A stretch of 64,000 nt of DNA from NCBI GenBank assembly GCA_902788315.1, contig CADAJS010000004.1:62001-126000 (forward strand), written 5' to 3'. The notes under the pieces were generated by a model. It was not told the origin of the DNA, ran no database searches, and was given only the letters and a program-made list of their open reading frames with translations. Positions 25,730-34,363 of this stretch are shown here, piece by piece. The stretch comes from an uncultured Bacteroidales bacterium (GTDB taxonomy: Bacteria; Bacteroidota; Bacteroidia; Bacteroidales; Bacteroidaceae). The number at the start of each line of letters is the position of its first letter. Position 1 is the first letter of the stretch. The position numbers and the translations under genes were made by a program.

Positions 25730-26695
25730 TCACACCTCGTCCAGCGTCACCAGTCCGCTCGCAATAGCATAGATGGTGAGGCCGGCCGTGCTGTGGATGC
25801 TCAGCTTGCGGCTGATGTTGCGGCGATGGGTCATCACGGTGTTCACGCTGATGAACAGCGCCTCGGCGATGGCCTTGTTGCTCAGTCCCCGGGCCACCTG
25901 CACAATGATCTCCTTCTCACGGTCGCTCAGCTCGTCGCTCTGCGCGGCCTCGTTCCCCCCCTCGTCCACCTCGACAGCGGGCATGCCGCCATGCTGCCGC
26001 ACGCTCGTCTCCAGGCGTCGCACACAATGGGCAAAGAGCGTGTCCTCCAGGCGACAGTGAGTGAGCAGGTCCTCCTCCGTCATATAGATATCCATCAGCA
26101 CGTCGCTCAGCAGCTGGGCGCGGGCGCCCGTGGGGTAATACTTGATAATGATATTCTTCAGCTCGGTGATGCTCTTTTCGATGCTCTGGTGGCTGTCTTT
26201 GTGCCCGCCCGTGAGGTCGTCCAGCGACTCGGCAGACAGCTGCCCCTGGAGCAGACGCTCCACGTAGGGGTGGACCCTCGTATTTTCGTATTCCATGTGG
26301 CGGGCCACCTCAGCGGCCCATTCATCATAGAACCGAAGGATGAGGAAGGCGATGCGACCGCCGGCCGAATAATCCACCGCCTCGATGAGCTGGCGGCGGA
26401 TGTAGGGCAGACGATAGTCCACAAAGTATCCATGACTGTTCTTCAGATACCGCATCAGTGCCGGCAGGCTGACCTCGTCGGCCCTCTCCTCCACGTGCGA
26501 GTGCGCGCCGTCCTTTATATAGTTCACCACGGAGAGGAAAGTGGCCGTGTCCACCCCCGAGGCGCGGCATGTGTCGGCCACGCTCTTGTCGCCGAAACCC
26601 AGAGTGATGCCGAATCGGCTTATCAACTGCAGCATGCGATAGTCGTCACTGATGAGGTCGCTCATCGGATCCGTCTTATGGTATCTCTCAGTCAT
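25730..26695 (-). CDS. RIC/hemerythrin-like di-iron module fused to LuxR HTH
   Basis: 321 residues. Residues 20-60 (FGITLGFGDKSVADTCRASG) resemble the N-terminal domain of RIC/ScdA proteins but lack its Cys-Cys pair. Residues 78-230 look like a four-helix hemerythrin-type bundle, with candidate iron ligands H88 (NSHGYF), H133 and E137 (HMEYEN), H165 and H169 (GGHKDSH), and H213 with E217 (THCRLEDTLF). Residues 254-315 form a GerE/LuxR DNA-binding domain (LSDREKEIIVQVARGLSNK; TVMTHRRNISRKL). I infer a regulator sensing oxygen, NO or iron through a di-iron site. It is divergent, 222 bp away, from the imelysin/cytochrome operon, its likely target. Confidence 0.82.
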   Translation of the reverse strand: MTERYHKTDPMSDLISDDYRMLQLISRFGITLGFGDKSVADTCRASGVDTATFLSVVNYIKDGAHSHVEERADEVSLPALMRYLKNSHGYFVDYRLPYIRRQLIEAVDYSAGGRIAFLILRFYDEWAAEVARHMEYENTRVHPYVERLLQGQLSAESLDDLTGGHKDSHQSIEKSITELKNIIIKYYPTGARAQLLSDVLMDIYMTEEDLLTHCRLEDTLFAHCVRRLETSVRQHGGMPAVEVDEGGNEAAQSDELSDREKEIIVQVARGLSNKAIAEALFISVNTVMTHRRNISRKLSIHSTAGLTIYAIASGLVTLDEV

Positions 26696-26719
26696 TGTGC
26701 ATATCTTTTGTTCTCACCG

Positions 26720-26727
26720 CAAAGTTA
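26720..26727 (-). promoter_or_regulatory. -7 box of the di-iron LuxR regulator
   Basis: Minus-strand TAACTTTG, 24 nt before the ATG at 26695. No TTTG was found at the standard distance, which might mean that the promoter needs an activator. Confidence 0.5.
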
Positions 26728-26860
26728 GGTATTTTTCTTCATTCGCCGCGCCGCCGGGAGGGGCAAAATGGGAACCGAAGCCCCTCTCAAAGGGCAAAAT
26801 CATCATTTGTGAGTAGTGGCAGAGGGGAGTCCGGGAGCAGAAAATCATCTTTTTTGCGTA

Positions 26861-26891
26861 TTGCCCAAGCGGGCAGAACGCCGTAACTTTG
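26861..26891 (+). promoter_or_regulatory. Promoter of the porin/imelysin/cytochrome operon
   Basis: TTG (26861-26863), 20 bp and TAACTTTG (26884-26891). The spacer contains the inverted repeat GCCC-aagc-GGGC (26863-26874), a possible operator between the boxes. The leader is about 20 nt. Confidence 0.65.
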
Positions 26892-26917
26892 CAGCGCCAA
26901 ACAGAGACAAGAGACAC

Positions 26918-28246
26918 ATGAAGCACATCCACGGACGAATGGCAGCAGTAGCTGCCATGCTGGCAGGAGCGCTGAGCACACACGCACAGTGGAACAACGA
27001 TTCCACAGAGTATGAATCCTTCGGACGCTACCGCGTGGGCGGATACGGAGAAATGGTGGCCGCCTTCAAGAACTATGGCATCAACCGCTTCAACGGGACG
27101 ACGACGGGCAACAGCGACCTGAAACGCAATACCATCTCCATCCCACGCTTTGTCATAGCCGGCGACTATAAGTTCAACCGTCACTGGATGCTGGGAGCCG
27201 AAATCGAATTCGAGAGCGGCGGCACGGGCTCGGCCCTCGAACTGGAGAACACGGAGAACGGCGAATACGAGACCGAGGTGGAAAAGGGCGGCGAGGTGGC
27301 GCTGGAACAGTTCCACCTGACCTACCGCCTGAACAACACCTTCATGGTGAGAGTGGGACACCAGGTGGTGCCCGTAGGCCTCACCAATGCCCATCACGAA
27401 CCCATCCTCTTCTTCGGCACCGTGCGCCCCGAGGGCGAGACTACCATCCTGCCCAGCACGTGGCACGAGACCGGCCTCTCCATCCTGGGACAGGCAGGAC
27501 GCCGCTGGGCATCATTCGACTATCAGGCAATGATAGTGGCAGGGCTGAATGCCAACGGATTCGACCGCAACACCTGGGTGGCAGGAGGCAAGCAGGGACT
27601 CTTCGAGACGGACAATTTCACATCGCCAGCCTACGTGGTACGACTGAACTATCGCGGCATACCAGGACTGCGGCTCGGCGCCTCACTCTACTATTGCCAC
27701 AACACGGCCTCGAACAGCGACAAGCCCCACACGTATGCATTCCGAGTGCCGGTGATCATCTGGTCGGTGGATGCCCAGTATCAGCATCGCTACTTCATAG
27801 CCCGAGCCAACATCCTGAGCGGCACGCTGGATAACGGCGTACAGCTGAGCCAGCGCAACGTGAAGCTGAGCAACAAGGCTCCCTACAGCCGCGTGGTACC
27901 CATCGCAGACCGGGCCGTGAGCTATGGCGGAGAGGCCGGACTACGGCTGAAAAGCCTCATCCAGGCCCGACGCATGCCAGACATCATCCCCTTTGCCCAC
28001 TTCGAATATTACAACCCACAAGAGGAGGTGAAGTCCTTCACCTACAACAGCAAGCTGATGGTGGCCGACCCGCGACTGAAGACCTCGATGTGGGTAGCCG
28101 GCGCGAACTATCGACCCCTGCCCTATCTGGTCATCAAGGCCGACTATACGAAGCGCCGCATCGGAGGAGGCAAGTATCACGCAGAGAACGAATTTGCCCT
28201 GGGAGTGGCCTTCACGGGATGGTTCCTGCCTGTTCGGAGAGAGTAA
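26918..28246 (+). CDS. Outer-membrane beta-barrel porin
   Basis: 442 residues from MKHIHGRM at 26918, chosen over an upstream in-frame ATG because the promoter lies between them and because it gives a signal peptide cleaved at THAQ. The body is made of alternating amphipathic strands (FGRYRVGGYGEMVAAF, FVIAGDYKFNRHWMLGAEIE, VRVGHQVVPVGLTN) and ends with a typical barrel strand (EFALGVAFTGWF). It fits the phosphate-selective porin O/P-like group. First gene of the five-gene operon, so it may bring iron, haem or an anion through the outer membrane; substrate unknown. Confidence 0.8.
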   Translation: MKHIHGRMAAVAAMLAGALSTHAQWNNDSTEYESFGRYRVGGYGEMVAAFKNYGINRFNGTTTGNSDLKRNTISIPRFVIAGDYKFNRHWMLGAEIEFESGGTGSALELENTENGEYETEVEKGGEVALEQFHLTYRLNNTFMVRVGHQVVPVGLTNAHHEPILFFGTVRPEGETTILPSTWHETGLSILGQAGRRWASFDYQAMIVAGLNANGFDRNTWVAGGKQGLFETDNFTSPAYVVRLNYRGIPGLRLGASLYYCHNTASNSDKPHTYAFRVPVIIWSVDAQYQHRYFIARANILSGTLDNGVQLSQRNVKLSNKAPYSRVVPIADRAVSYGGEAGLRLKSLIQARRMPDIIPFAHFEYYNPQEEVKSFTYNSKLMVADPRLKTSMWVAGANYRPLPYLVIKADYTKRRIGGGKYHAENEFALGVAFTGWFLPVRRE

Positions 28247-28276
28247 GGATTATGGATTAGAGATTAGGGATTATTA
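28247..28276. repeat. Short heptamer array after the porin stop
   Basis: GGATTAT, GGATTAG, AGATTAG and GGATTAT run in tandem directly behind the stop codon (TAA at 28244-28246). This belongs to the same heptamer family as the other gene-end arrays. Confidence 0.75.
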
Positions 28277-28300
28277 TTAACAATTAAAACACTAAACAGG

Positions 28301-29503
28301 ATGAAAAAGTATTATTTCTACGCTGGGCTACTGAGCCTGAGCCTTGGTTTCACCGCCTGTGGCGACGATGACGACCCCACACCCAACCCCAACGAGAAGC
28401 CGGGCGTACAAATCCCCGAAGGCACGGCCGACGTAACAATCGAAGACAACAACCTGGACGTGACCGCAAGCAACGTGGAAGCATGGGGACGCTATTCCGC
28501 AGCCGTCGCCACGCTACTGGCAAAGGACGCTGCCGAACTGAGCGATGCATGGCTGAACGACTACGTCAAGGACGGAGTCTCCACTGGAGCATTTGCCGAG
28601 ACATTCAAGCATCCCAGCCCCAACCAGACCTACAAGAGCTACAACGATTGTATCGAACAGATTATTGACGGCTGTATCGACATCGCCAGCGAGGTAGGCT
28701 CATCAAAGATAGGCGAACCACGAGATCTCTGGGAGAAGGGCAAATACACCGAGGCCGTCTATGCCGTAGAGTCGTGGTACAGTTTCCACTCCATCGACGA
28801 CTACGCCAACAACATCCAGTCCATACGCAACGCCTTCAACGGCACGCGCGACAACACGGAGGCAACCTACTCGATAGCCTCCTATCTGAAAAAGAACAAC
28901 GCTGCCCTCTACGCCTCCACCCGTACAGCCATCAATACGGCATACACCGCCATCAAGTCGGGTATGAAGGCTCCGTTCCGCAGCTACATCGGCCACGCCA
29001 GCGTGTTGGCAGCCACAGAGGCCTGCGCCGCACTGGGCGAAGTGCTGGACAACGAGGTGAAGGGCTATTTCAGCAGAGTGGATGACGATAAAGCGCTGGC
29101 CGGCATCGTAAACACCTACGTGGACGGCGTAGTCGTGCCAACGTACAACGACTTGAAACAGCGTACTGCCGAGCTGAACCTGGCCGTCAAGGCACTGCAG
29201 GCACAGCCCGCCACCTCCACCTTCAAGGCCGCCGCCAACGCATGGATGAAGGCTCGCGAGCCGTGGGAGTCCAGCGAGGCATTCCTCTTCGGTCCAGTGG
29301 ACGAGCTGGGACTCGACCCCAACATGGACTCATGGCCGCTGGACGTGGACGCCATCAAAGAGGTACTCGTCAGCGGCGACTTCTCGAAGATGGAATGGAC
29401 CGATGACCAGGAAGACGAAGACATCGAAGCAGCTCAGAACGTACGCGGATTCCACACACTGGAGTTTCTCCTGTTCAAGAACGGCGAGGCACGTACATAC
29501 TAA
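28301..29503 (+). CDS. Imelysin-family (M75) lipoprotein, iron-associated
   Basis: 400 residues with a lipobox (GFTACG, Cys at about 20) and an acidic linker (GDDDDPTPNPNEKP). The imelysin fold is recognisable by WESSEAFLFGPVDELG in the third quarter and the HxxE motif in GFHTLEFLLF (H385, E388). Imelysin-like proteins are linked to iron uptake (IrpA, EfeO-related) and are exposed at the cell surface or in the periplasm. It lies between a porin and a di-haem protein, 9 nt before the latter, which matches known imelysin plus di-haem gene pairs. It probably binds iron or a haem-iron complex; a peptidase role has not been shown for most relatives. Confidence 0.88.
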   Translation: MKKYYFYAGLLSLSLGFTACGDDDDPTPNPNEKPGVQIPEGTADVTIEDNNLDVTASNVEAWGRYSAAVATLLAKDAAELSDAWLNDYVKDGVSTGAFAETFKHPSPNQTYKSYNDCIEQIIDGCIDIASEVGSSKIGEPRDLWEKGKYTEAVYAVESWYSFHSIDDYANNIQSIRNAFNGTRDNTEATYSIASYLKKNNAALYASTRTAINTAYTAIKSGMKAPFRSYIGHASVLAATEACAALGEVLDNEVKGYFSRVDDDKALAGIVNTYVDGVVVPTYNDLKQRTAELNLAVKALQAQPATSTFKAAANAWMKAREPWESSEAFLFGPVDELGLDPNMDSWPLDVDAIKEVLVSGDFSKMEWTDDQEDEDIEAAQNVRGFHTLEFLLFKNGEARTY

Positions 29504-29512
29504 TAATCCATC

Positions 29513-31045
29513 ATGAGACGGACAGAAACAACAAAACTATTCATATACATTTTCGCGTGTGTCATCCTCACAGCCTTGACGGGCTGCGAGGATGACGACA
29601 TGCTGGACGTGGAGGACATCGAGGTGCCGGATGGCTATGCGCTGTCGGCCGGCACCTCCACCGTGTTCAAGAACTCCAGCTTTGCCTATGACACGGATGC
29701 CGACTGGGTGGGCGACATTCCGGCCAACGAGAAGCGCTTCAATCGAGGCGACCGCCTCTATGATAACCCGCTGAACTCGGCCAGCGGCCTGGGACCAGTA
29801 TATGCAGGCTATTCCTGTGGCTCCTGCCACCGCAATGCAGGACGCACCAAGCCCGCTCTGTGGACACAGACTGGCACCGACCCCGCTGGAACCCCCGTCT
29901 ATGGCAGCGGCGCCTACGGATTCTCGTCCATGCTGGTATATGTGACACGAAAGAACGGAGCCTTCTTCCAAAACTATGGCCGCGTCCTGCACGACCAGAG
30001 CATCTACGGCGTCACGGCCGAGGGAAAGTTGGAATGCCGATGGCACTATCAGCAGTTCCAGTTCCCCGACGGAGAAGCCTACGAACTGGCCTACCCCGAA
30101 TATACCATCAAGGACTGGTATGCCACGTATGGCGACACCGACACGCCCATCGACCCCAAGGAGCTCTTCTGCACCGTGCGCATCCCGCTTCGCCACGTAG
30201 GCATGGGGCAGATGATGGCGCTGGACCGTAACGAGATTGAAGAACTGGCCCGAAAGAGCAACTATCCCGAATACGGCATCAGCGGACGCTGCAACTACAT
30301 CGTGGAACGTGGCATCCGCCAGCTGGGACTCTCAGGAAACAAGGCGCAGCACGCCGACCTCACCGTCGAACTGGGCTTCAGCAGCGACATGGGAGCCACC
30401 AACAGCCGCTATCCCGAAGAAATCTGCGAGGGACAGCGACAGATGGAGGAGGGCTCAATGATGGGCCTGCTGTACGACAAGCTGGACGTGAGTACCGAAG
30501 ACATGGAGGACGTAGATTTCTATCTTCACGGCCTCGGCGTACCGGCCCGCCGCTTGGGGTCAGCCCAGACCAAAGTGAGATATCGAGGACAGCAAATCAC
30601 AGACCGCCAATACGTGGCCGAGGGCGAGAAGCGTTTCTATGAGGCACGATGCCATCTGTGCCACGTATCTACCCTCCACACACGTCCTCGCGGCGCCACG
30701 CTACTCAACGGTACTGAGCTGCCCTGGCTGGGACGGCAGACCATCCACCCATACAGCGACTTCCTGCTCCACGACATGGGCAGCGAAATCATGGGCGTAG
30801 GGCTGAACGACAACTATGTGAGCGGGCTGGCACGCGGCAACGAGTGGCGCACCACGCCACTCTGGGGCGTGGGACTGCAGGAGAAAGTGAATGCCCACAC
30901 CTGCTTCCTCCACGACGGACGTGCACGCAACTTCACGGAAGCCATCATGTGGCACGGAGGCGAAGGCGAGGCATCGAAGAATCTCTTCCGACAGATGCCC
31001 AGGGAGGACCGCAATGCACTCATACGCTTCCTCGAAAGCCTTTAG
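29513..31045 (+). CDS. Di-haem CxxCH lipoprotein (DUF1111/thiol-oxidoreductase-like)
   Basis: 510 residues, lipoprotein signal (ALTGC, Cys 25). Two c-type haem sites are visible: CGSCH at 102-106 and CHLCH at 380-384. The DUF1111 pattern is seen in FNRGDRLYDNPLNSASGLGP, RIPLRHVGMGQM and LPWLGRQTIHPYSDFLLHDM, and in WRTTPLWGVGL before a conserved FLHDGRARN segment. Relatives are annotated as di-haem peroxidase-like or thiol oxidoreductases and often accompany imelysin genes. It may oxidise or reduce iron at the surface. Covalent haem attachment would need the CcsBA system coded about 3.3 kb downstream. Confidence 0.87.
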   Translation: MRRTETTKLFIYIFACVILTALTGCEDDDMLDVEDIEVPDGYALSAGTSTVFKNSSFAYDTDADWVGDIPANEKRFNRGDRLYDNPLNSASGLGPVYAGYSCGSCHRNAGRTKPALWTQTGTDPAGTPVYGSGAYGFSSMLVYVTRKNGAFFQNYGRVLHDQSIYGVTAEGKLECRWHYQQFQFPDGEAYELAYPEYTIKDWYATYGDTDTPIDPKELFCTVRIPLRHVGMGQMMALDRNEIEELARKSNYPEYGISGRCNYIVERGIRQLGLSGNKAQHADLTVELGFSSDMGATNSRYPEEICEGQRQMEEGSMMGLLYDKLDVSTEDMEDVDFYLHGLGVPARRLGSAQTKVRYRGQQITDRQYVAEGEKRFYEARCHLCHVSTLHTRPRGATLLNGTELPWLGRQTIHPYSDFLLHDMGSEIMGVGLNDNYVSGLARGNEWRTTPLWGVGLQEKVNAHTCFLHDGRARNFTEAIMWHGGEGEASKNLFRQMPREDRNALIRFLESL

Positions 31046-31100
31046 GCAATTCTTTTTTTCTACTCAAGAACTAATCAGACACAAGACATACATCTTTCTT

Positions 31101-32366
31101 ATGAAGAAGACATTCATATTACTATTCACCGCCTTGGCCACATCCGCCCTGGCCTCGAAGCAGCAGAGCAGCCGCATCGATATGGAAAACGGAGTGCTGG
31201 GCATCGCCGACGACCGAGGCTTCACCCTGCAGAGCAGAGACGGACGGTTCATATTCAAGCCCTACCTCTTCCTGCAGACAAAGGGAACGTTCAACTACTA
31301 TGACAACGAGGGTCTGGACAAGGCATACAACCAGGACAATGTGGCCCACAGCGGATTCGCCATGCCATACGGCATCATCGGGTTCACGGGACGGATGTTC
31401 GGCAATCTGGATTACAACCTCTCGGTCAATGCGGCAGCCACAGGAGGCAACGTGCTACAGCAAGCATGGATAGACTATCGGCTGACGCCGGCAGCACGCT
31501 TCCGTGCAGGCAAGGCAAAGACACCCTTCACGCATGCCTACCTCACCACACTCGGTGAGACGCTCTTCCCGGCACTCCCCACCTCGCTCACCGCCACGAG
31601 CATCATGCCCTACAGCCTGAATGCCGTCACCCCGAGTATCGGCACAGGATTCGACCTCAGCGTGGAGTTTCACGGTGTGACTTCCCTGGGCCGTGAGCGG
31701 AGAGAGGACGGCTGGATGATGGGCTACGAAGTGGGGCTCTGGAACGGGACGGGCAGCGCAGTGAACACAGCCACGAAGACTCTGTCCGACGACTGGCACA
31801 TCCCCAGCCTGCTCTACGCCGGACGCCTCACCTTCATGCCCTGGGGCCAGATGCCTACCACACAGGGCAACAGCCACATGCTCTCCGGAAGGCACATGCT
31901 CTTCGGAAGGCACATGCTCTTCGGGCTGAGCGGAGGCCTGAACGTGGAGAGCGAGAGCGAAAGCACCAACGACGGGCGCATGGGTATCGAATGGGCGATG
32001 CTGCTGAACCGCTGGTACGTAGCTGCCGAGGGATACTGGATGCATGTGGGCTTCACCAACAGACAAAAGATAGACCGCACCTTCAACTACTGGGGAGCAT
32101 ACGGCCAAGTGGGATATTTCTGCACGCCATGCATTCAGGTGGGAGCACGCTACGACTTTATGGACCGCAACGGCAGCAGCCGCGACGGTTTCCTGAACAT
32201 GCCGGCCGCGGTGGTGAACTATTACATCAACAAGTGCAACCTGAAGCTGAGTGCCATGTATCAGTTCACCGGACGCTACGGCCATGACACACAACTGGAC
32301 CGCGACAACGACGACCTGGGCATCAGCACGCACATGGCCACCGTACAGCTACAATACAGTTTCTGA
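31101..32366 (+). CDS. OprO/P-like outer-membrane porin
   Basis: 421 residues from MKKTFILLFTALATSALAS at 31101, the only start giving a signal peptide. The N-terminal part (FTLQSRDGRFIFKPYLFLQ; FRAGKAKTPFTHAYLTTLG) matches the phosphate-selective porin family, and the C-terminus ends in the barrel strand VQLQYSF. A strand-connecting loop contains an 18-bp DNA repeat in three copies (31875-31928), giving HMLSGR, HMLFGR and HMLFGL in tandem, so loop length may vary. It lies 55 nt after the di-haem gene and 7 nt before the CxxCH lipoprotein. It is the second porin of this operon. Confidence 0.83.
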   Translation: MKKTFILLFTALATSALASKQQSSRIDMENGVLGIADDRGFTLQSRDGRFIFKPYLFLQTKGTFNYYDNEGLDKAYNQDNVAHSGFAMPYGIIGFTGRMFGNLDYNLSVNAAATGGNVLQQAWIDYRLTPAARFRAGKAKTPFTHAYLTTLGETLFPALPTSLTATSIMPYSLNAVTPSIGTGFDLSVEFHGVTSLGRERREDGWMMGYEVGLWNGTGSAVNTATKTLSDDWHIPSLLYAGRLTFMPWGQMPTTQGNSHMLSGRHMLFGRHMLFGLSGGLNVESESESTNDGRMGIEWAMLLNRWYVAAEGYWMHVGFTNRQKIDRTFNYWGAYGQVGYFCTPCIQVGARYDFMDRNGSSRDGFLNMPAAVVNYYINKCNLKLSAMYQFTGRYGHDTQLDRDNDDLGISTHMATVQLQYSF

Positions 32367-32373
32367 GAAAGAA

Positions 32374-33114
32374 ATGATGAAAAGACTTCATTATATCCTA
32401 TGGGGACGGCTCATCCTGCCACTCATCTTTGCGGCCTGTGACTCGGGCGACATCGCCGAGAATACCTATTACTCGTCCGCCACGGGACAGACAGTCAGGT
32501 TCACCGCCACCCTCACGGGCACCGATGCATGGGAGGCGGGAGACTATACCATCGCACTGGCTGGATTCCGAGACGGCAGCAATTATGCAGTCATGCAACA
32601 TACCCTGCCCGTGTCGGTTGCCGAAGCCGTGCCCGTCGTACTTGAGCTAAACAACCTTACGGGACAGGTGAACACTGTCGAATTTGCTGTCACCGACCGC
32701 CTTCGCCAGCGCATCCTCACGCTGCAGCGCATCACGCTGGCCGACTATCCCGACACGCAGGACACCATTCGCATGGACCTGGGCAGCATCGATGTCAGCC
32801 TCTTCAGCTGCCTGCAACGCGGCATCCTCGATAAGGCATGCATCCAGTGTCACGGCGGGAACGGACGCATGGCAGGAAGCCTGGACCTCACGGCAGGACA
32901 TTCTTGGAACAACCTGGTCAATGTACGCAGCGCGCTGTTGGACGAATGGCGTGTCAAGGGAGGCGATGCCGACTCGTCACTCATTTGGAAGATACTGAAC
33001 GAGGGCGGCGAGAACATGCTGCACTACAACCATACGGAAGTGCTCAGCAGCCAGTTCAAAGAAAACCTCGATGAAGTGAAGAAGTTCATCGCAGACTGGA
33101 TAAACGGACTATGA
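32374..33114 (+). CDS. CxxCH-containing (cytochrome c-like) lipoprotein
   Basis: 246 residues. Signal peptide with lipobox FAACD. Residues about 25-130 form a beta-rich domain of unknown type (VRFTATLTGTDAWEAGDYT). A small C-terminal domain with one haem-binding motif CIQCH at 156-160 follows, with HYNHTEVLS as a possible Met/His ligand region. The design fits an electron carrier or accessory haem lipoprotein acting with the di-haem protein. Last gene of the operon that starts at 26918. I do not recognise a named family for the first domain. Confidence 0.75.
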   Translation: MMKRLHYILWGRLILPLIFAACDSGDIAENTYYSSATGQTVRFTATLTGTDAWEAGDYTIALAGFRDGSNYAVMQHTLPVSVAEAVPVVLELNNLTGQVNTVEFAVTDRLRQRILTLQRITLADYPDTQDTIRMDLGSIDVSLFSCLQRGILDKACIQCHGGNGRMAGSLDLTAGHSWNNLVNVRSALLDEWRVKGGDADSSLIWKILNEGGENMLHYNHTEVLSSQFKENLDEVKKFIADWINGL

Positions 33115-33158
33115 ACAGAAATGTACGCCCAAGGGGTGAAATATTGAATTAAAAGTCG

Positions 33159-33166
33159 TATCTTTG
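33159..33166 (+). promoter_or_regulatory. -7 box of the RidA-like gene
   Basis: TATCTTTG followed by CAA, 11 nt before the first ATG at 33177, so the leader would be very short. The -33 position is not clear. Confidence 0.55.
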
Positions 33167-33176
33167 CAAGCAAATA

Positions 33177-34337
33177 ATGATAAACAGCATGACATGCAAT
33201 AAGATTTACCTCGAATCACTGGGCGTAACGGCAGAGGTCTCCGCCTTCTGCCCCGAAGGTGGCGTGGCCGAGTGGCAGGCTCTCCTGCACGTGGAGCCGC
33301 GCGGAGAGGGTTTTGCCGGGCAGTGGAGCCGCATCCTTCAGGCCGAGGCGGCTCTGCTGGCACGCAGGGAACTGGACGGTGCCCGATGCGTGGCGAAGCG
33401 CTATTTCCTCTCGGACAGCACCAATCAGCAACCGCTCATGCAAGAGGCGTGCCAGTGCGAGACGGCCAGTGTGAGCCTCATACAACAGCAGCCCCTCGAC
33501 GGGAGCAAGATAGCAGCATGGCTATATCTGCAACGCGGCATCGACATCACGAAGGAGGACGGCATGACAGTGGGCCGTCACAACGGCTACACCCACCTCT
33601 GGCAGATGGGGCTAACGGAGACGGCGAGCGACAGCGCCATGCAGACGGAGGCCATCCTGCGCCGATACGAGACGGAGCTGGCAGAGCGCGGAGCCACACT
33701 GGCCGACAACTGTATCCGCACGTGGTTCTTCGTGCGCGACGTGGACACTCAGTATGCAGGCATGGTACGCGCCCGACGGGAGAACTTCATCCAGCAGGGG
33801 CTCACGGAGCACACCCACTACATCGCCAGCACAGGCATCGGCGGACTGCCGGCACGCACGGAGGCACTGGTGCAGATGGGTGCATACGCCCTCATGGGCT
33901 TCGAAACCTCCCAGCTGCGCTATCTCTATGCCCGCACACACCTGAACCCCACCTACGAATACGGCGTCACCTTCGAGCGCGGCTCTGTCGTCCAGTATGG
34001 CGACCGCGACCACGTCTTCATCAGCGGCACTGCCAGCATCGACAATCGGGGCCGCGTGGTGCATGTGGGCGACATCGTGGGACAGACACAACGCATGTGG
34101 GAAAACGTGGAAGCACTGCTTGCCGAGGCTGGCGCCACGTACGACGATGTGACGCACCTCATCGTCTATCTGCGCGACACAGCCGACTACGAAACAGTGC
34201 GCCAGATGTTTGCCCAGCGATTCCCAGACATCCCCGTGGTGATCACCCTGGCACCAGTGTGCCGCCCCACGTGGCTCATCGAGATGGAGTGCATGGCCAT
34301 TCGGGGGACAAGGCACGAGGAATACCGAGAACTATGA
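33177..34337 (+). CDS. RidA/YjgF-superfamily protein, long form
   Basis: 386 residues. The C-terminal 130 residues read as a RidA-like trimeric domain (DHVFISGTASIDNRGRVVHV, GDIVGQTQRMWENVEALLAE, VTHLIVYLRDTADYETV, then VVITLAPVCRPTWLIEME). The first 250 residues have no clear motif but contain DNCIRTWFFVRDVDTQYAGM, typical of the long FkbO/Hyg5-like chorismatase relatives. Actual catalysis (imine deamination, chorismate chemistry or none) cannot be decided. An earlier or later start (33189) is possible. Its stop codon is the first TGA of a heptamer array, which also supplies the start of the next gene. Confidence 0.7.
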   Translation: MINSMTCNKIYLESLGVTAEVSAFCPEGGVAEWQALLHVEPRGEGFAGQWSRILQAEAALLARRELDGARCVAKRYFLSDSTNQQPLMQEACQCETASVSLIQQQPLDGSKIAAWLYLQRGIDITKEDGMTVGRHNGYTHLWQMGLTETASDSAMQTEAILRRYETELAERGATLADNCIRTWFFVRDVDTQYAGMVRARRENFIQQGLTEHTHYIASTGIGGLPARTEALVQMGAYALMGFETSQLRYLYARTHLNPTYEYGVTFERGSVVQYGDRDHVFISGTASIDNRGRVVHVGDIVGQTQRMWENVEALLAEAGATYDDVTHLIVYLRDTADYETVRQMFAQRFPDIPVVITLAPVCRPTWLIEMECMAIRGTRHEEYREL

Positions 34338-34363
34338 ACTATGAACTATGAACTATGAACTAT
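34331..34363. repeat. ATGAACT heptamer array joining two genes
   Basis: Four ATGAACT-type units. The first contains the stop of the RidA-like gene (TGA 34335-34337) and the last supplies the ATG (34355) of the CcsBA gene. Each internal ATG opens a five-codon frame (M-N-Y-E-L, or M-N-Y plus two) that ends within the array. Confidence 0.85.
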
